A stretch of DNA of 64,000 nucleotides from Bilabrum cf. latius. Taxonomy: Eukaryota > Bigyra: Bicosoecida > Bigyra > Bicosoecida. The stretch's first letter is position 1; each line of letters opens with the position of its first letter. The notes under the pieces are model-generated. The model worked only from the letters and a program-made list of their open reading frames with translations, searched no databases and was not told where the DNA came from. The position numbers were made by a program, and so were the translations under genes. Location: positions 558,001 through 622,000 of the forward strand of contig OZ237736.1 of the NCBI GenBank assembly GCA_965178125.1. Reading direction: 5' to 3'. Below are positions 11,739-24,108 of the stretch, piece by piece.

Positions 11739-14700
11739 ATGCAGTTGCACATCGAGACGAAAAAGCGCAGCTTTGGCATGCTTGTGGTATTCCTTGCTGC
11801 ACTGATACACCACACGAATTCATATACACACTCTTATAGTATTGACTCGTACTAGCCAAGCACCTCATTCCGGTTTGGCGCTTGCACCAAGGACAAGCGA
11901 CTGAATTAGTACCGGCTGAGGTCGCAACAGTGTAACTGTAAGGCAAGCCGATGAGTTACGTCATGCTAGCAAATATCAAAAGATATCCGAATTTTCCGAT
12001 CGTCGCATTTTCTGTTCGCAGCGACATGGGTTGTGTCAGATGGGGCTTCGAAGCTTGGCATCGCTGAATCGAATCGAACTGTTAGGATTCTGTCCGCAAG
12101 CTCAGCGTTTCGCATGAATACTTCAAGCGATCCATCTCGCTGTGATATGATCTCGCCTCCATGGAACGGTTGGGGATTGACCCCGAGCTCACAGCATCCG
12201 CCCGTGTTCAAACGGTGGCGATGGCTGACTGGCCCCGCAGTTCCGTCCCCAAGCCACGCATCACCATCCGCGATCAGCTGTAGATCAGCTGGAGAGTCGT
12301 TTGTGCCATCAATAGGAGTCCACGTTGCTATGCCAGGAGCAAGCGCGTTCTAGCTGCCCCCTCCCTCTGTCGAGTTGGTCCCACCGGAGCGCCAGGACCT
12401 AGTGTTGCCTCCTGATCGGGTGGCTGAGCCATTCACGGTGGAGGCTTGGTTTACGCAGATACGCACCGGCGATGGGACAAATATTTTGGGACGACAGCCT
12501 AGGACGTACAGCGGTACGCAAGGGTACAGCAACACTATCACTTACACACCGCTGTAGGACACAACCTCGTTGCAAATACGCGCAATTGAGGTCATACATA
12601 ACCCATTCAGACTATGTGCGAGCAGCACCATTGTGGTATGCCCTGTGGAGTGGTATGACCCGGCCTGCTCCCCCATGGACCAGCCTGTCGATCCCAGGGA
12701 CATCTGTCTGCAGACCACCGTGTGGCCCATCCAGGGGACGGGATACCCAGCTCGTGCTCGGGTTCCCTATTCCTCTCGACAGAACCATTCATCTGCAGTG
12801 CAGTGCCCCGTGAAGTACACATCGAGGCAGCCCATCGACAAGCTGGCCCCGGCTGGTGGCCCCCTCCCGCTTCCTGATGAGTACAACACCACGGGAGTGG
12901 CGGTGCGCATCACGTCGGCCTGCGTAGACTCTCGAGTGCTGCTGACTCGGCGGCGGGACGGCAACAGCGCGGCGCAGCAGACAGCCAAGTGGCACCAGTC
13001 TCTCACCACGGTATATCCACCCGGCTCTGTGGCTGTGCTGCCGTATGGTGAGGATGTAGAGATCGTGGGCGAGGCTAAGGACTACGCTTGGCGCGTGAAT
13101 CGAGGACACGTGCTTGCGTTTGTGTTGGATGTGCCGGCATCGGAGCTGTATCCGTGGAATGTGACATCACTGGGTGGCAATGGCAGTGCTGCTACTAGTC
13201 CGAAGAGAGATGTGCTCTGCTAGGGCGTATCGGTGAATCCTGGCTAGAAAATGCCGTATGTCCCATCCCGGGCAGTCTTGCTGGACGATGCGTCTTGCGT
13301 GGGTTCCCGCTCCTGCACCCCCGACACGGGCAGCATCACCGACAGGCAGGATCCTCGCATGCAGGCCTTGCTGAAGCAGTACGCCGAGAGCGATGCTGTC
13401 CGAGGGCCATTCCCGAGTGTTCGCGTGGGATGCGCGATCTCGTATGATGTGGACTTCAGCCGGTACCGTAGCGGGCTGATACCGATGGACATGCCAGCAT
13501 CGCAGAACGGGATGTCGACAATGTTCGGGGGCAAGGACGCGCCATACAACACTCGCAGCGGCGTTGTGGTGGCGGACCGAGGGCGGTACGAGCCTCCAGC
13601 GAACAATTCAGCGCTGAGTGTGCAGGCATCAGGTGCGACCCAGAATGGTGGAGCACATGAAGTCTCGGTCAGCACGGGCAGTTTGAATGATGGTCCTGTG
13701 CCGGCAACGTTCGGTGCAATCGTAGGCCCGTACGCCGTCTACAGAGGCATCGTCAACGCCAGAGCATACCCGCTGCCCCCCAATGCCACGCTGCCCGCTG
13801 TGTCGGGCGGTCGATGGCTGCCCTACAGGACGCAGGTCTACGGTTACTTCCAGGGCCGTGTGGCAGTGATGGCCGTGTGCGACAATCCTGACGATGTGCC
13901 CGTGGATCCCGGTGTGGAGGCCGCCATGGGTCGGGGCTCGCGGGGCGGGTGGTCGTTGGCAGCGAGCGTGCATCGCATCTGGTACTCTTACTGGCTGGGA
14001 TATCCCGGTCTAGTCCAGAATGTGTCGGCATCGGTACAGCGCCGGCTGGCTGCAGTGCCAGCTGGTGTGCAGCTGCGTTGGAACGGCGGTAGTACCCGTC
14101 TTCCGGTGTCGTATGATGGGAACAGCACGGTTGATAGCTTGGTGCCTCGCATGGAATGCCGATCGGAAGAATCGCCTGGCCTTGGATCTGCCCGCAGCAT
14201 GTATCGATCTGACTGGGCCCGCCACCTGGGCGCCAGCCGCGCTTCCCTGTGGTTTGACCTGGCGTTTGACCGGAACCGGTGGCCCGCTGCACAATCGTGG
14301 ATGGGCGAGCACATCGGCCAGGCGCCCGGTGTAGACCATCCCCATCCGTCGAACAAGCAGCTGCGCTGGCTGGAGGATGACTTGCTGGACGATCTGCAGG
14401 ATATGGCTGGGGAGGGCGACATGGACCAGGTGCGTTCCTGGCGGGCGGAGGTGTTGCAAGTAGATGCGTTGCCCGCTGAGCCTGCCCCATCGGGTGATTC
14501 ACTGAATGTGTCCCAGCTGTGGATGCGCCTGTCAGTGCAGGTGCATGTGGGCGAGCCAGATGGGGCCGCTCGGACGCAGGTGGCAGGCCTGGCATTCTAG
14601 CGGTCCATGTCGGCTGGGTCGGTGGTGGATCGGGTGGTACCAGTGCTGCGTGGGAATCGCGGGGGAGCTCTCGCAGGCACGTGGCTGCTGGCAGTGGACA

Positions 14701-16058
14701 TGGGTAGTGTCGGCTATCGCATCCAGCTCCCCTGTCTGCGTTCGTCGGTGGAGGCATACGCCGAAGACTGCAATACCGTCGGGGCGATGTGGATGCATCG
14801 GGGCGCCACGTGGGCACAGCTGCTTGCAGTGACGGCGATGATAGCCTGCAGCATGGTGTACGCGGTGTCATGTTGGTATGCTGTGTGCAGACTGCAGGCC
14901 TCGATTGACCTGGAGATCATCTCGGCGAGCGCGTGTCGGGTCTGCCGGATGGTGCTGCACTGGGTGCTTGCAGTGCAGCTGGTTCGAGCGCGGCTGGACG
15001 GGCCGGGTGACGTGTGGATCATAGCTCTGAGCCTGGGATTGGTATTGCGTGCGATCCTGATCGGATGCTGTAGAATGGACATTGCCAGTCGGTATGTGTT
15101 GGAATCAGGTGAACAGCAGTAGCACGGCAGAGCGGGTGCAGTCCATGATGGAAATCAGTACCGGCGCAGGGATGCAGTCGTTCCGGAACCTGGGCCAGCA
15201 ATCACTAGCAAGCATGACACGATCGACAATTTATCGAGTTGGGGTGATACGGATAACTCCACGGTGGTCGGAATTCGATTCGAGTCTAGTGGGCTACGCG
15301 GTGGTACTGCGGAAGACACTTTGGGAATACGAGGCAGCATATCATAGTCTCCAATTGACGGCAGACTGCGCCGTAGATTGCGTCGCATTGTGTCGACATT
15401 GTTGCTGGCGTACCCCGTGCGATTGGCATTTATCAGAGTGATGGCCGTGCTGGATTGGGACACCTAGCTGCTGCTAGCATCAAGTTGCGTACAGGGAGGC
15501 TCGGGGTTGCGGAACACTGACAGTCGCGAGGCCCCCCTCATTGAAGAAGCAGCGGCAGATCAGGATGATCTAGTTGGGTAGATGTTTGAAGAGATGCGTG
15601 AAGTTAATCCTGACGTGTAGACCAGAATGACGCCGCCAAATGTGGATGCGCTACCCGAGTCCCCGGCAGGCCGCAGAGCTGATTTGGGCTCAAGCTCGAG
15701 GACTCCAGCAGATCACTGTCATTCCGACTTACAAAATAAACTCTTTTAGGACGTTAGCATGCACGGCTGGTACATGCGGGTAGCGGAGGATCTTGTGCTG
15801 GTAGCTGTCCTGGTGTGGTCGGCGTTGTGCACTGCAGGCGCGTGCCGGTGGTCGATTTGCAGTTGGCAGGACATCGGGTCAATCGAGAGCGTGCCTCAGG
15901 AACTGGTGGCTTGGTAGCGAGTGCAAGAGGTTGGGTTGGTGTGGTCAGCTTGCCTGTGCGCAGCATTGATCTCGTTGGCTTGTATCGTTAGCACTGTACT
16001 CTGCGAGAACATGCCGCCCCAGGCTAAGTCAGCATTCGAATCGAGATTGGCTCGCTGA
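11739..16058 (+). CDS. Repeat surface-type protein, copy 3 (mosaic C-terminus)
   Basis: This last array copy has 1,411 predicted residues. Up to about 15,213 it is nearly identical to copy 1. Downstream it alternates between conserved blocks (about 15,373-15,550, 15,760-15,975) and unrelated segments of similar length (15,214-15,370, 15,551-15,755, and the tail after 15,975). The frame stays open and ends at TGA 16056-16058. The conserved TAG codons (15463, 15915) are kept, as expected for a translated gene with sense UAG. The membrane segments are preserved in the conserved blocks. The intron is 11938-12021. The gene converges on the GH78-like gene, with only 83 bp between stop codons. Function unknown. 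Confidence 0.8.
11938..12021 (+). other. Intron in repeat gene copy 3
   Basis: Same 84-nt GTAAGG...TTCGCAG intron as in the other copies. Confidence 0.7.
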
Positions 16059-16141
16059 GATAAAATCCTGTGGTGATAATGTAGTGCTACGCGCTTGGTT
16101 GTCCGTATGAATGCATTGGAAACAAACAAGTAGCTTCAGTT

Positions 16142-19100
16142 TTAGTCGCTGGTACAGTCCGCGTGATCAATGAACACCGCCGTGGCCACGGCTGGGCCCA
16201 TCAAGCGAAGCTCATCGTTGTACGCAGCCTCCATGCGAAATCGGAGGGACGTGCCGGAGGTCACCCCAAATGAAACATATACCCCGCCCGCCATTTGATC
16301 ACTATCAATGCGCTGTGGCGGGGCGATAGGCCTAAGGCTCGACAACTCCATCGCCTTGACCACCTGGGCTGCACCCGAACGATTCCAGTCGACAACATAC
16401 ACGGTGTACATGAGGCACGTCGCAGCCCCCTCAGGCTCATTGCTTACTACAAGATCGAAGAAAGCACTGCCACCCCCTCCAGAATTGCCAACGATCGAGG
16501 CAGAGCCTAGGGATTGGGCGTGCATCCCAGCCGGTAGTCGAGGGACTCGGGGGTCGTGGTCGCTTTTATCCACCGAGGACCTGTTGAAGACTGTGAAGCA
16601 CAGATTGGGCACAGATGTCGAGCGGCCTTCTCTCTAGCCTTCAGGAATGCTATCGCGGCGCAAGCTAGACTGGTCACAGGGAGACCTTGCTGGGTCGAAA
16701 GGGGGACCAAACACGCTCACACTTGAGGGTGCAGAGATACTCATAACGGGATTCTGCCATTGCCGCACATCAACGCATTGTCCTGACGGTGGCGGTGGAG
16801 ACGGGCACTATCCTGATCTGCACCAGTAGTCTCCATCGTCCCAGTTGATTCGATCGCAGTGCAAGTTCTCAGGAATGGCCCCATTCTCGAGCTGATCGTA
16901 CTTTGGAATGTAGTACGAAATGCGCCCGTCCGACGATAGGTTTCCAGTGGCACCAGTCCAGTCTCCGGCAGCGCTGGCAGTGAATGTGCTCGACCCAACC
17001 TCTTGTTTCACAGTGATTGGAGGTCCGGGCCTCTTGCTCCCGCGGTGGTATCCAGACCAAGTCCCATTAATGAAACACAGAGGCCCTTTTAAGACTGCAC
17101 TGCGCGGCATTGAAGTGCTTGAAATTCGCCCCGTGGTTGATTTTGAAGACGGCGAAATGCTACCATCGCTGCAATTCAGGTTCCACAGGCTGTAGCCCAG
17201 CTCGCCGTACTTCCCCTCCCAGCTCCCAGCTGTCACGTTGTCCGTGCCGATCACCCACCCAGCGTACCCTTCTGATGATAGATCGTCATTTCTTGTCAGG
17301 GCTGCTCGAAGCTAGGCCCGGCTTGCATGCACAGTGTATACCCTGCCAGTTTGAGGTGCTGCACAAGAACTCTCGTCATGGATCCACTCCAAGCGGAGGG
17401 CTGTGTGACCCTTCACAGAGGATACGACTCCAAACAGTCCGTGGTTGTCATGCAAAGAATGATTGCTTTGAACAAGCCAGCTGGAGCTAGCAGTCCTGTG
17501 GGAGTTGCGCACTCGAAGACACGCTGCACCGAGCAGCGGTACGTAAACCTCGCCTGTCGTTCCGGCTGGGCTGTCAATCTCGAGCGTCCCAGCCGAAGTG
17601 TCGACAGAAAACGAGATCGTCCCATGAGGAGTGGGGGATGATCCATTCACAAAGTCCAGCATTTCGGTACAATGCTGAGACGTGATGTTCTGCGTGTTTT
17701 TGGATCGCAAGAGCCACGGCTTTGCCTGCCAGCGGCGCCACCCTGGCTCGATTGGAGACAGACCCAAGGCGTTTTTGCTTAGCCATGCAGTCTATCCGGC
17801 CCCCCAGTTGTGGCACAGGGACGTTCGTTGGTTGAGAGTGTTCGGTGGAGCGTCAAGGTGCTGCATCCAGCCGGACCACTGCCAATCATATCTCTCCCAC
17901 GTGCAGTAGGCTCCTGTCTGGTTTGGCAACAGGAACCACTCTCTGCGAACAAGATCCAGGGCCTCTTTACCCAGTCCTGCCGCCGAAAGTCCACGCAGAA
18001 TGAAGTACGTTGAGAAAGGCGAGTGGGATGGCAGCATAGTTGGGTTGGAGAGCGTCTCCACAAGGACTTGTCGCTGTTGGCTGTTGATGCTGACTCCCGA
18101 GTGCAGAGCAGACGCCGCAGCATGGACCCCGAGCGACAAGTACCAGTCGTTGGGTATATGATGCCGCGTTATGTCCCACAGTTTAGTGGCGTTTGCACTG
18201 AGTGCAGCAGCGGTTGCACTGTCTCCGCCCTTCTGGTACGCTGCCGCGGCTGCTCGCATCGCTGCAACCGCCGAAAACCTGTACACGGATTGGGCCTCGG
18301 GGATGCTGCTTTGCTCGAACCCAAAGCCGATGCGGTCGTCGTCACCCACGAACACGAGGTCAAGCGTTCCATTCAGCGATCCCTGCAGGTTGTCCATTGC
18401 CTGGGAGGCCCGTCGCACCACGAAAGGCTGCATCTCTCGGAGGAAGGTCTAGTTGCCGGTGTGCATGTACACCTCGGCAACCATCTCCATCCATAGGTTC
18501 CAGTACCACTAAATATCGTCGTCATGTTGCCAATTGGAGCTCTTGATAACGTTCAACTCCATAAACTTCTGCTACCCAGCGAATACGGATGCCAGCGTGG
18601 CAAGTCCGCCCGATCCCCTCGGTTGATGAGCTGCGACATAGGCGAAAAAATGAGAAACGGGTTCGTAGAGTGGCTCGCTTAGTTCTATTTGAAATGAAAT
18701 GCATCGTGCTGTCACGGTGGTGTTGCAGTGGCCGATAAAGACCCAATTCCTTGCTCTCAGCGCACAGCTACTCCTCACCTCGCTGGTCAGTGTGTCTGCC
18801 AGCATAGTAGTACGGAGAGTGTCTGCACCTAGGTACCATGCCCTTGTCAACTGCGGGTCGCTGCTCGAAAAGCGGCCTTCTCTGTTTGCCGGTCGCACCT
18901 GGCACACTAGCCGAGCCCCTGTGATCGTCCATGTCTTGCCCGTGCTAGACGCAGGGGCGATGATTCGAGCCACCCGGGCGCCATCAAATAGCTCTGGGTT
19001 AGGCTTACCACCCTGTGCCGTGTCTTCCAATCGGTACACGCCAGGCAATGGCTGGTTCGGTGGCATTGGGACGTTCGAGCAGGCGAAATCCTCACCAAGG

Positions 19101-19543
19101 AGCGACGTGAGCTTGGCGCCCAAGTCGGCACGCGCGAGGTCTGGAGAATCAAACTCAAACCAACCGGCACATTCAGCGGGGAACTCGAGTCGAAGAACAG
19201 TTCCATTTGTACCAACGGTCGCTGCTGCTCCAGGATCTTTGTGCAGAAGGCTGGAGGCGTTCAGAACCGAGCCGGATTCAACTAGAAATGCCACTGGTCT
19301 CATTGCAAAAACTTGTAGCTTCTAAATGCCTGGCATGGGCTGGATCTGCGACCATTGCCAGCCATCGAGTGGATCCTTGGATGCCCCCACAGGCGCACTT
19401 GTTGACGAGTTGAAACTACCACCCGACACCGGACCATAGGGCTCAATTTCGAGGTGGGGAGGTGATAATTCAAGCCACTGAGGAGGAGTAAACCCATGGA
19501 CAGCACACGCTACAACGAATAGAATCAGGGTACGGCACAGCAT
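16142..19543 (-). CDS. Secreted GH78-like (alpha-L-rhamnosidase-like) protein
   Basis: Single frame of 1,133 residues from ATG 19543 to TAA 16144-16142, reading eight TAGs as Gln (19324, 18574, 18511, 18451, 17794, 17314, 16810, 16636). A signal peptide is clear: MLCRTLILFVVACAVHG. The middle has the alpha/alpha-barrel signature of GH78: a SSDPQLTRAWYLGADTLR-type entry helix, YMHTGN then Gln (TAG) and TFL near residue 365, CTWE (Glu550), SLCHNWGAG (residues 566-583), then LGLSPIEPGW and the beta-sandwich domain. About 500 further residues have no recognised domain. GH78 enzymes release L-rhamnose from polysaccharides and glycosides; extracellular or vacuolar action is inferred from the signal peptide. 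The canonical Asp-rich catalytic stretch is poorly conserved (near 18,750-18,800), so activity is uncertain. An alternative start is ATG 19579. Confidence 0.8.
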
Positions 19544-19703
19544 TGGTCCCGGATTCTCCAACTGCAACTGGGTTCGCATTGTGAAGTGATTGAAGCAAAG
19601 CGGTGATCTGCGCCCCTTGATCAGACACAAGGAATCATACAACAACTTCTAGTGTTGCCGGATCTAGGCAGCAATCGCACCCGACAATGCACTGGCGGAA
19701 ACT

Positions 19704-20207
19704 ATGCCGCATATCTACGATCTATTCGGCTTGCTCAAACTACACGTAACCTGCTTTCGCAACGAGGCCGAAGACGCACTCACTCGGATAGAGCGTACGA
19801 TTGCGCGGTCATCGGAACGGACAGCTGTCAAGGAGCTGGCCAACCGAGTGGTGCAGGTGATCAGGAACCAGCTGCGCTAGCAGGAGTAGCTGACGTGCAG
19901 GCAGTGGATGCGAGGCGATGCGGCGGCTGCTCTTGCCGCCACGGCCACGCAAGAGCTGATAGCGGCAACCAATGCGAACGCTCGGCTACAGCGACGGATG
20001 TTTAAGCCCCACGGCTTGCTAAGGGACATAGAGAGGCAATGGGCCAAAGGCATGAGCGCGTGCATGCTAGCCTCTCTGAAGGACCGTGAGACGCAGAGAC
20101 GGTCATGGAGGAGGAAATGGTGGGTCCCGGCAGGGGACCCTGATGTGGGACTGGACCGCGCTTTGTGCCGGGCACATGCTCCGCACCTGTATGCTTTCTC
20201 CCTGTGA
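19704..20207 (+). CDS. Small helical protein of unknown function
   Basis: 167 residues from ATG 19704 to TGA 20205-20207, with two in-frame TAGs near residue 60. It is rich in Ala, Arg, Glu and Gln with heptad-like spacing (an ALTRIERTIARSSERTAVKE-type region), suggesting coiled coil or helical bundle. No signal peptide. The frame stays open upstream to about 19,650, so an upstream exon is possible. It is divergent from the GH78-like gene, with about 160 bp between starts. No family recognised. Confidence 0.5.
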
Positions 20208-21599
20208 AGGCATCAGGCTGAGGGCTTGTGGGGGACCACATTGATGGCGAATAAAGGGGACTCGGCGGTGTAGGCTGAGATTGGGGGGCCTTTGGCCTGA
20301 AAGGGTCGGGGGTCTTGTAGTCCTTGTTTGAGGACTCCTCTGGATTCAGGTGATCACTCGAACTCCTTCGGGGGCAACGGTGCATCTGGGTGCTTGTGGA
20401 ATCTTTACCCAACAATGTATTTCTGTATTAAGGATATTATATATAGACACGCTCCCACCCTACTTTGACAATTGGACCTAGCGCCCCGCACGCGCGCCGG
20501 ACCCGGCATCGGACCCCAACCAAGCATTTTTAATCACGCATCCGCAACTTTGTGTGCCAGTCGGCTTCACGCCCTCCGCTGGGAAAGCGCATGCCGGGGC
20601 GAAAAACCTCGAGAATTCCGTCGGCAGCAAGCCGAAATCGGACGTCCGGGGACCTTGCTCGCGAACGAGGACCTAACTCGAAAATTCATCAGGTAGAAAG
20701 GTGCGCACACACACAAACATTGCAACGCACCCAGCGGCATCTCCAAGCGCCCGGCCCGCAACCCGGCAAACAGGATCGTCATTTTCGCCAAAAGCTGCAA
20801 CATGCCTCGCCAACCCGCCCCGCCGCCCCGCCGGATCGCTAGATTGAGACCTGAAGTTACTTAGGCGCCGTACTCCGACGCGCTCCGACGCTGGCAATGC
20901 ACCGGAAATTTGCCCCGACGGCCGAGCCCGAAACCGATTTCCACTCATCTTCCTGAGCGGCCCGACCATCCGAAATCTGGACCTCGCTGCTCGCATAGAG
21001 ATCAGACGGTGCCCGCACCAGCACCATTGCGTTGGGACAGATATTGGCTCCACGATGCACGACTGCTGCGTTCCAACACTGCGTGTGGCAGTCGGTTGCT
21101 CGAGGTTCATGCATCGCTGCAAGGCGAGAGTGTGTTTCAGGAATTCATCTTCGCCGCTCGGCAACGCCACCGTGACGTGGCGATTTCCTGTACACGACTG
21201 GGATACGTGGCGATGCTCAGAAGAGCTGTGACTTACACCACAATACCAACAAGTCGTGTAAAGATCAAGTTAAACTGAACTTGCTGGCTCGCAGCTTTGG
21301 TGCGTTCGTGTGTACAACACTGGGTACTACGACGATGCCGTGGCAGTGACAACCTGTGGAAGTGAGCGACCCCGGCAACCCTGCGCGCACACGTTCAAAC
21401 GCCATGGCTATAGATTGCATACTATGTTTGTTGCAACAATGTCTGCACGAAATATCGTAGGGCAGCAGCCGGCAAGGCCATTCATCCGGCTCCCCCCAGG
21501 CCTTCCACCGGACCAGCTTGCGACCAGCTGTGCGACCACCCTGCGAGTCACGCCCGCGCTGGGCTTCCCTCGCTTCGGGACAAGGCGCGCCCTGCTCCC

Positions 21600-21638
21600 G
21601 GCCCCTTCCCCCCTATAAGACAGACGGGGGAAGGGGCC
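21600..21638. other. Perfect 13-bp hairpin, unit 1
   Basis: GGCCCCTTCCCCC pairs perfectly with GGGGGAAGGGGCC across a 13-nt loop containing TATAAGA. It lies about 20 bp before the AT-rich start motif of the next unit. Confidence 0.8.
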
Positions 21639-22827
21639 TAAGGCCATGTCTAGTTAGGGATATTATATATAGACACGCTCCCACCCTACCTTGGCAATTG
21701 GACCCAGCGCCCCGCACGCCCGCCGGACCCGGCATCGGACCCCAACCAAGCATTTGATATCACGCATCCGCAACTTTATATGCCAGTCGGCTTCACGCTC
21801 ACCGCTGGGAAAGCGCATGCCGGGGCGGATTTGGTGCTCGGCGGCCGTCGGCACAAGGCCCAAAACCCACGTTCCGGCACTTTTCTCGCGAACGAGGACC
21901 TAACTCAAAAATGTGCTCTTGCGCTTCCGAGCGCATTCAGATGTAATTCGATATGCACCCAGCGGCTGCGCCCGCCGACGGGCGTGAAGCCCAGATAACT
22001 TTTTCGTCGTTTTGGCAACCTGCGCCAACCGACCACGGCGCGCAGCCCCGCCGCCCCGGCGGATCGCCAGATTGAATCCTTAAGATTCCTCGGCGTCGCA
22101 CTCCGACGCGCTCCGACGCTGGCAATGCACCGGTAATCTGGCCTGAAATCGGGGCCCGAAACCGATTTTCACTCATCTTCCTGAGCGGCCCGACCATCCG
22201 AAATCTGGACCTCGCTGCTCGCAGGGAGATCAGACGGCGTCCGCACCAGCGCCATTGCATTGGGACAGATATTGGCTCCACGATGCACGACTGCTGCGTT
22301 CCAACTCTGTGTGTGGCAGTCGGTTGCTCGAGGTGCATGCATCGCTGCGAGGCGAGTGTGTGTTTCAGGAATTCATCTTCGCCGCTCGGCAACGCCACCG
22401 TGACGTGGCGATTTCCTGTACACGACTGGGATACGTGGCGATGCTCAGAAGAACTGTGACTTACACCACAATACCAACAAGTCGTGCAAAGATCAAGTTA
22501 AACTGAACTTGCTGGCTCGCAGCTTTGGTGCGTTCGTGTGTACAACACTGGGTGCTACGACGATGCCGTGGCAGTGACAACCTGTGGAAGTGAGCGACCC
22601 CGGCAACCCTGCGCGCACACGTTCAAACGCCATGGCTATAGATTGCATACTATGTTTGTTGCAACAATGTCTGCACGAAATATCGTAGGGCAGCAGCCGG
22701 CAAGGCCATTCATCCGGCTCCCCCCAGGCCTCCCACCGGACCAGCTTGCGACCAGCTGCGCGACCACGCTGCGAGTCACGCCCGCGCTGGGCTTCCCTCG
22801 CTTCGGGACGAGACGCGGCCTGCTCCC

Positions 22828-22866
22828 GGCCCCTTCCCCCCTATAAGACAGACGGGGGAAGGGGCC
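22828..22866. other. Perfect 13-bp hairpin, unit 2
   Basis: Identical stem and loop to unit 1, at the same relative position. Confidence 0.8.
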
Positions 22867-24069
22867 TAAGGCCATGTCTAGTTAAGGATATTATATATAG
22901 GCTCGCTACCGCAGTGCCTTGACAATTGGATTTCGCGCCGCGCACGCGCGCCGGACCCGGCATCGGACCCCAACCAAACACTTTGCTTCACGCATGCGCA
23001 ACTTTTCGTGCCAGTCGGCTTCACGCTCACCACTGGGAAAGCGCATGCCGGGGCGGATTTGGTGCTCGGCGGCCGTCGGCACCGGGCCCAAAAACCACGT
23101 TCCGGCACTTTTCTCGCGAACGAGGACCTAACTCAAAAATGTGCTCTTGCGCTTCCGAGCGCATTCAGATGTAATATGATATGCACCCAGCGGCTGCGCC
23201 CGCCGACGAGCGTGAGGCCCAGATAACTTTTTCGTCGTTTTGGCAACCTGCGCCAACCGACCATTGTGCGCAGCTCCGCCGCCCCGGCGGATCGCCAGAT
23301 TGAATCCTTAAGTTTCCTCGGCGTCGCACTCCGACGCGCTCCGACGCTGGCAATGCACCGGTAATCTGGCCTGAAATCGGACCCCGAAACCGATTTTCAC
23401 TCATCTTCCTGAGCGGCCCGACCATCCGAAATCTGGACCTCGCTGCTCACAGGGAGACCAGACGGCGCCCGCACCAGCTCCATTGCGTTGGGACAGATAT
23501 TGGCTCCACGATGCGTGACTGCTGCGTTCCAACACTGTGTGTGGCAGTCGGTTGCTCGAGGTGCATGCATCGCTGCAAGGCGAGTGTGTGTTTCAGGAAT
23601 TCATCTTCGCCGCTCGGCAACGCCACCGTGACGTGGCGATTTCCTGGACACGACTGGGATACGTGGCGATGCTCACAAGAGCTGTGACTTACACCGCAAT
23701 ACCAACAAGTCTTGCAAAGATCGTGTTCAACTTAGCTTGCTGCATACCTTCAGCTCGCAGCTTTACTGTGGTCGAGTGTACAACACTGGGTACGACGGTG
23801 CCGTGGCAGTGACAACCCGTGACGGTGAGCGACTCCGACAACCCTGCGCGCACACGTTCAAATTCAATGGCTGTAGATTGCATATTACATTTGTCAGTTA
23901 TTGCAACAATGCCTGCACGAAATATCGTAGGGCAGCAGCCGGCAAGGCCATTCATCCGGCTCCCCCCAGGCCTCCCACCGGACCAGCTTGCGACCAGCTG
24001 CGCGACCACCCTGCGAGTCACGCCCGCGCTGGGCTTCCCTCGCTTCGGGACAAGGCGCGCCCTGTTCCC

Positions 24070-24108
24070 GGCCCCTTCCCCCCTATAAGACAGACGGGGG
24101 AAGGGGCC
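24070..24108. other. Perfect 13-bp hairpin, unit 3
   Basis: Identical stem and loop to unit 1, at the same relative position. Confidence 0.8.

Larger units (their letters stand above)
1..15213 (+). repeat. 4,535-bp tandem gene array (about 3.35 units)
   Basis: Equivalent positions recur at exactly 4,535 bp (for example 4181, 8716 and 13251). Each unit holds one complete gene plus a spacer of about 200 bp. Homology to the left neighbour becomes patchy after about 15,213, where the last copy switches to a different segment. Units are not equally similar. Units 0 and 2 share variants, as do units 1 and 3: codon CAG at 2316 and 11386 against TAG at 6851 and 15915. The 5' half of gene 1 (2669 to about 5100) matches gene 3 rather than gene 2, for example at 3715 and 12785 against 8250. 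This indicates a 9,070-bp higher-order repeat made by unequal exchange or conversion. The array starts before the window. Confidence 0.97.

Noticed and set aside
20673-21170. 165-codon minus-strand frame seen in units 1, 4 and 5 (shorter in 2 and 3)
   Set aside because: It starts with GTG, is broken or altered in other units, and has no recognisable domain. It could be revisited with transcript data.
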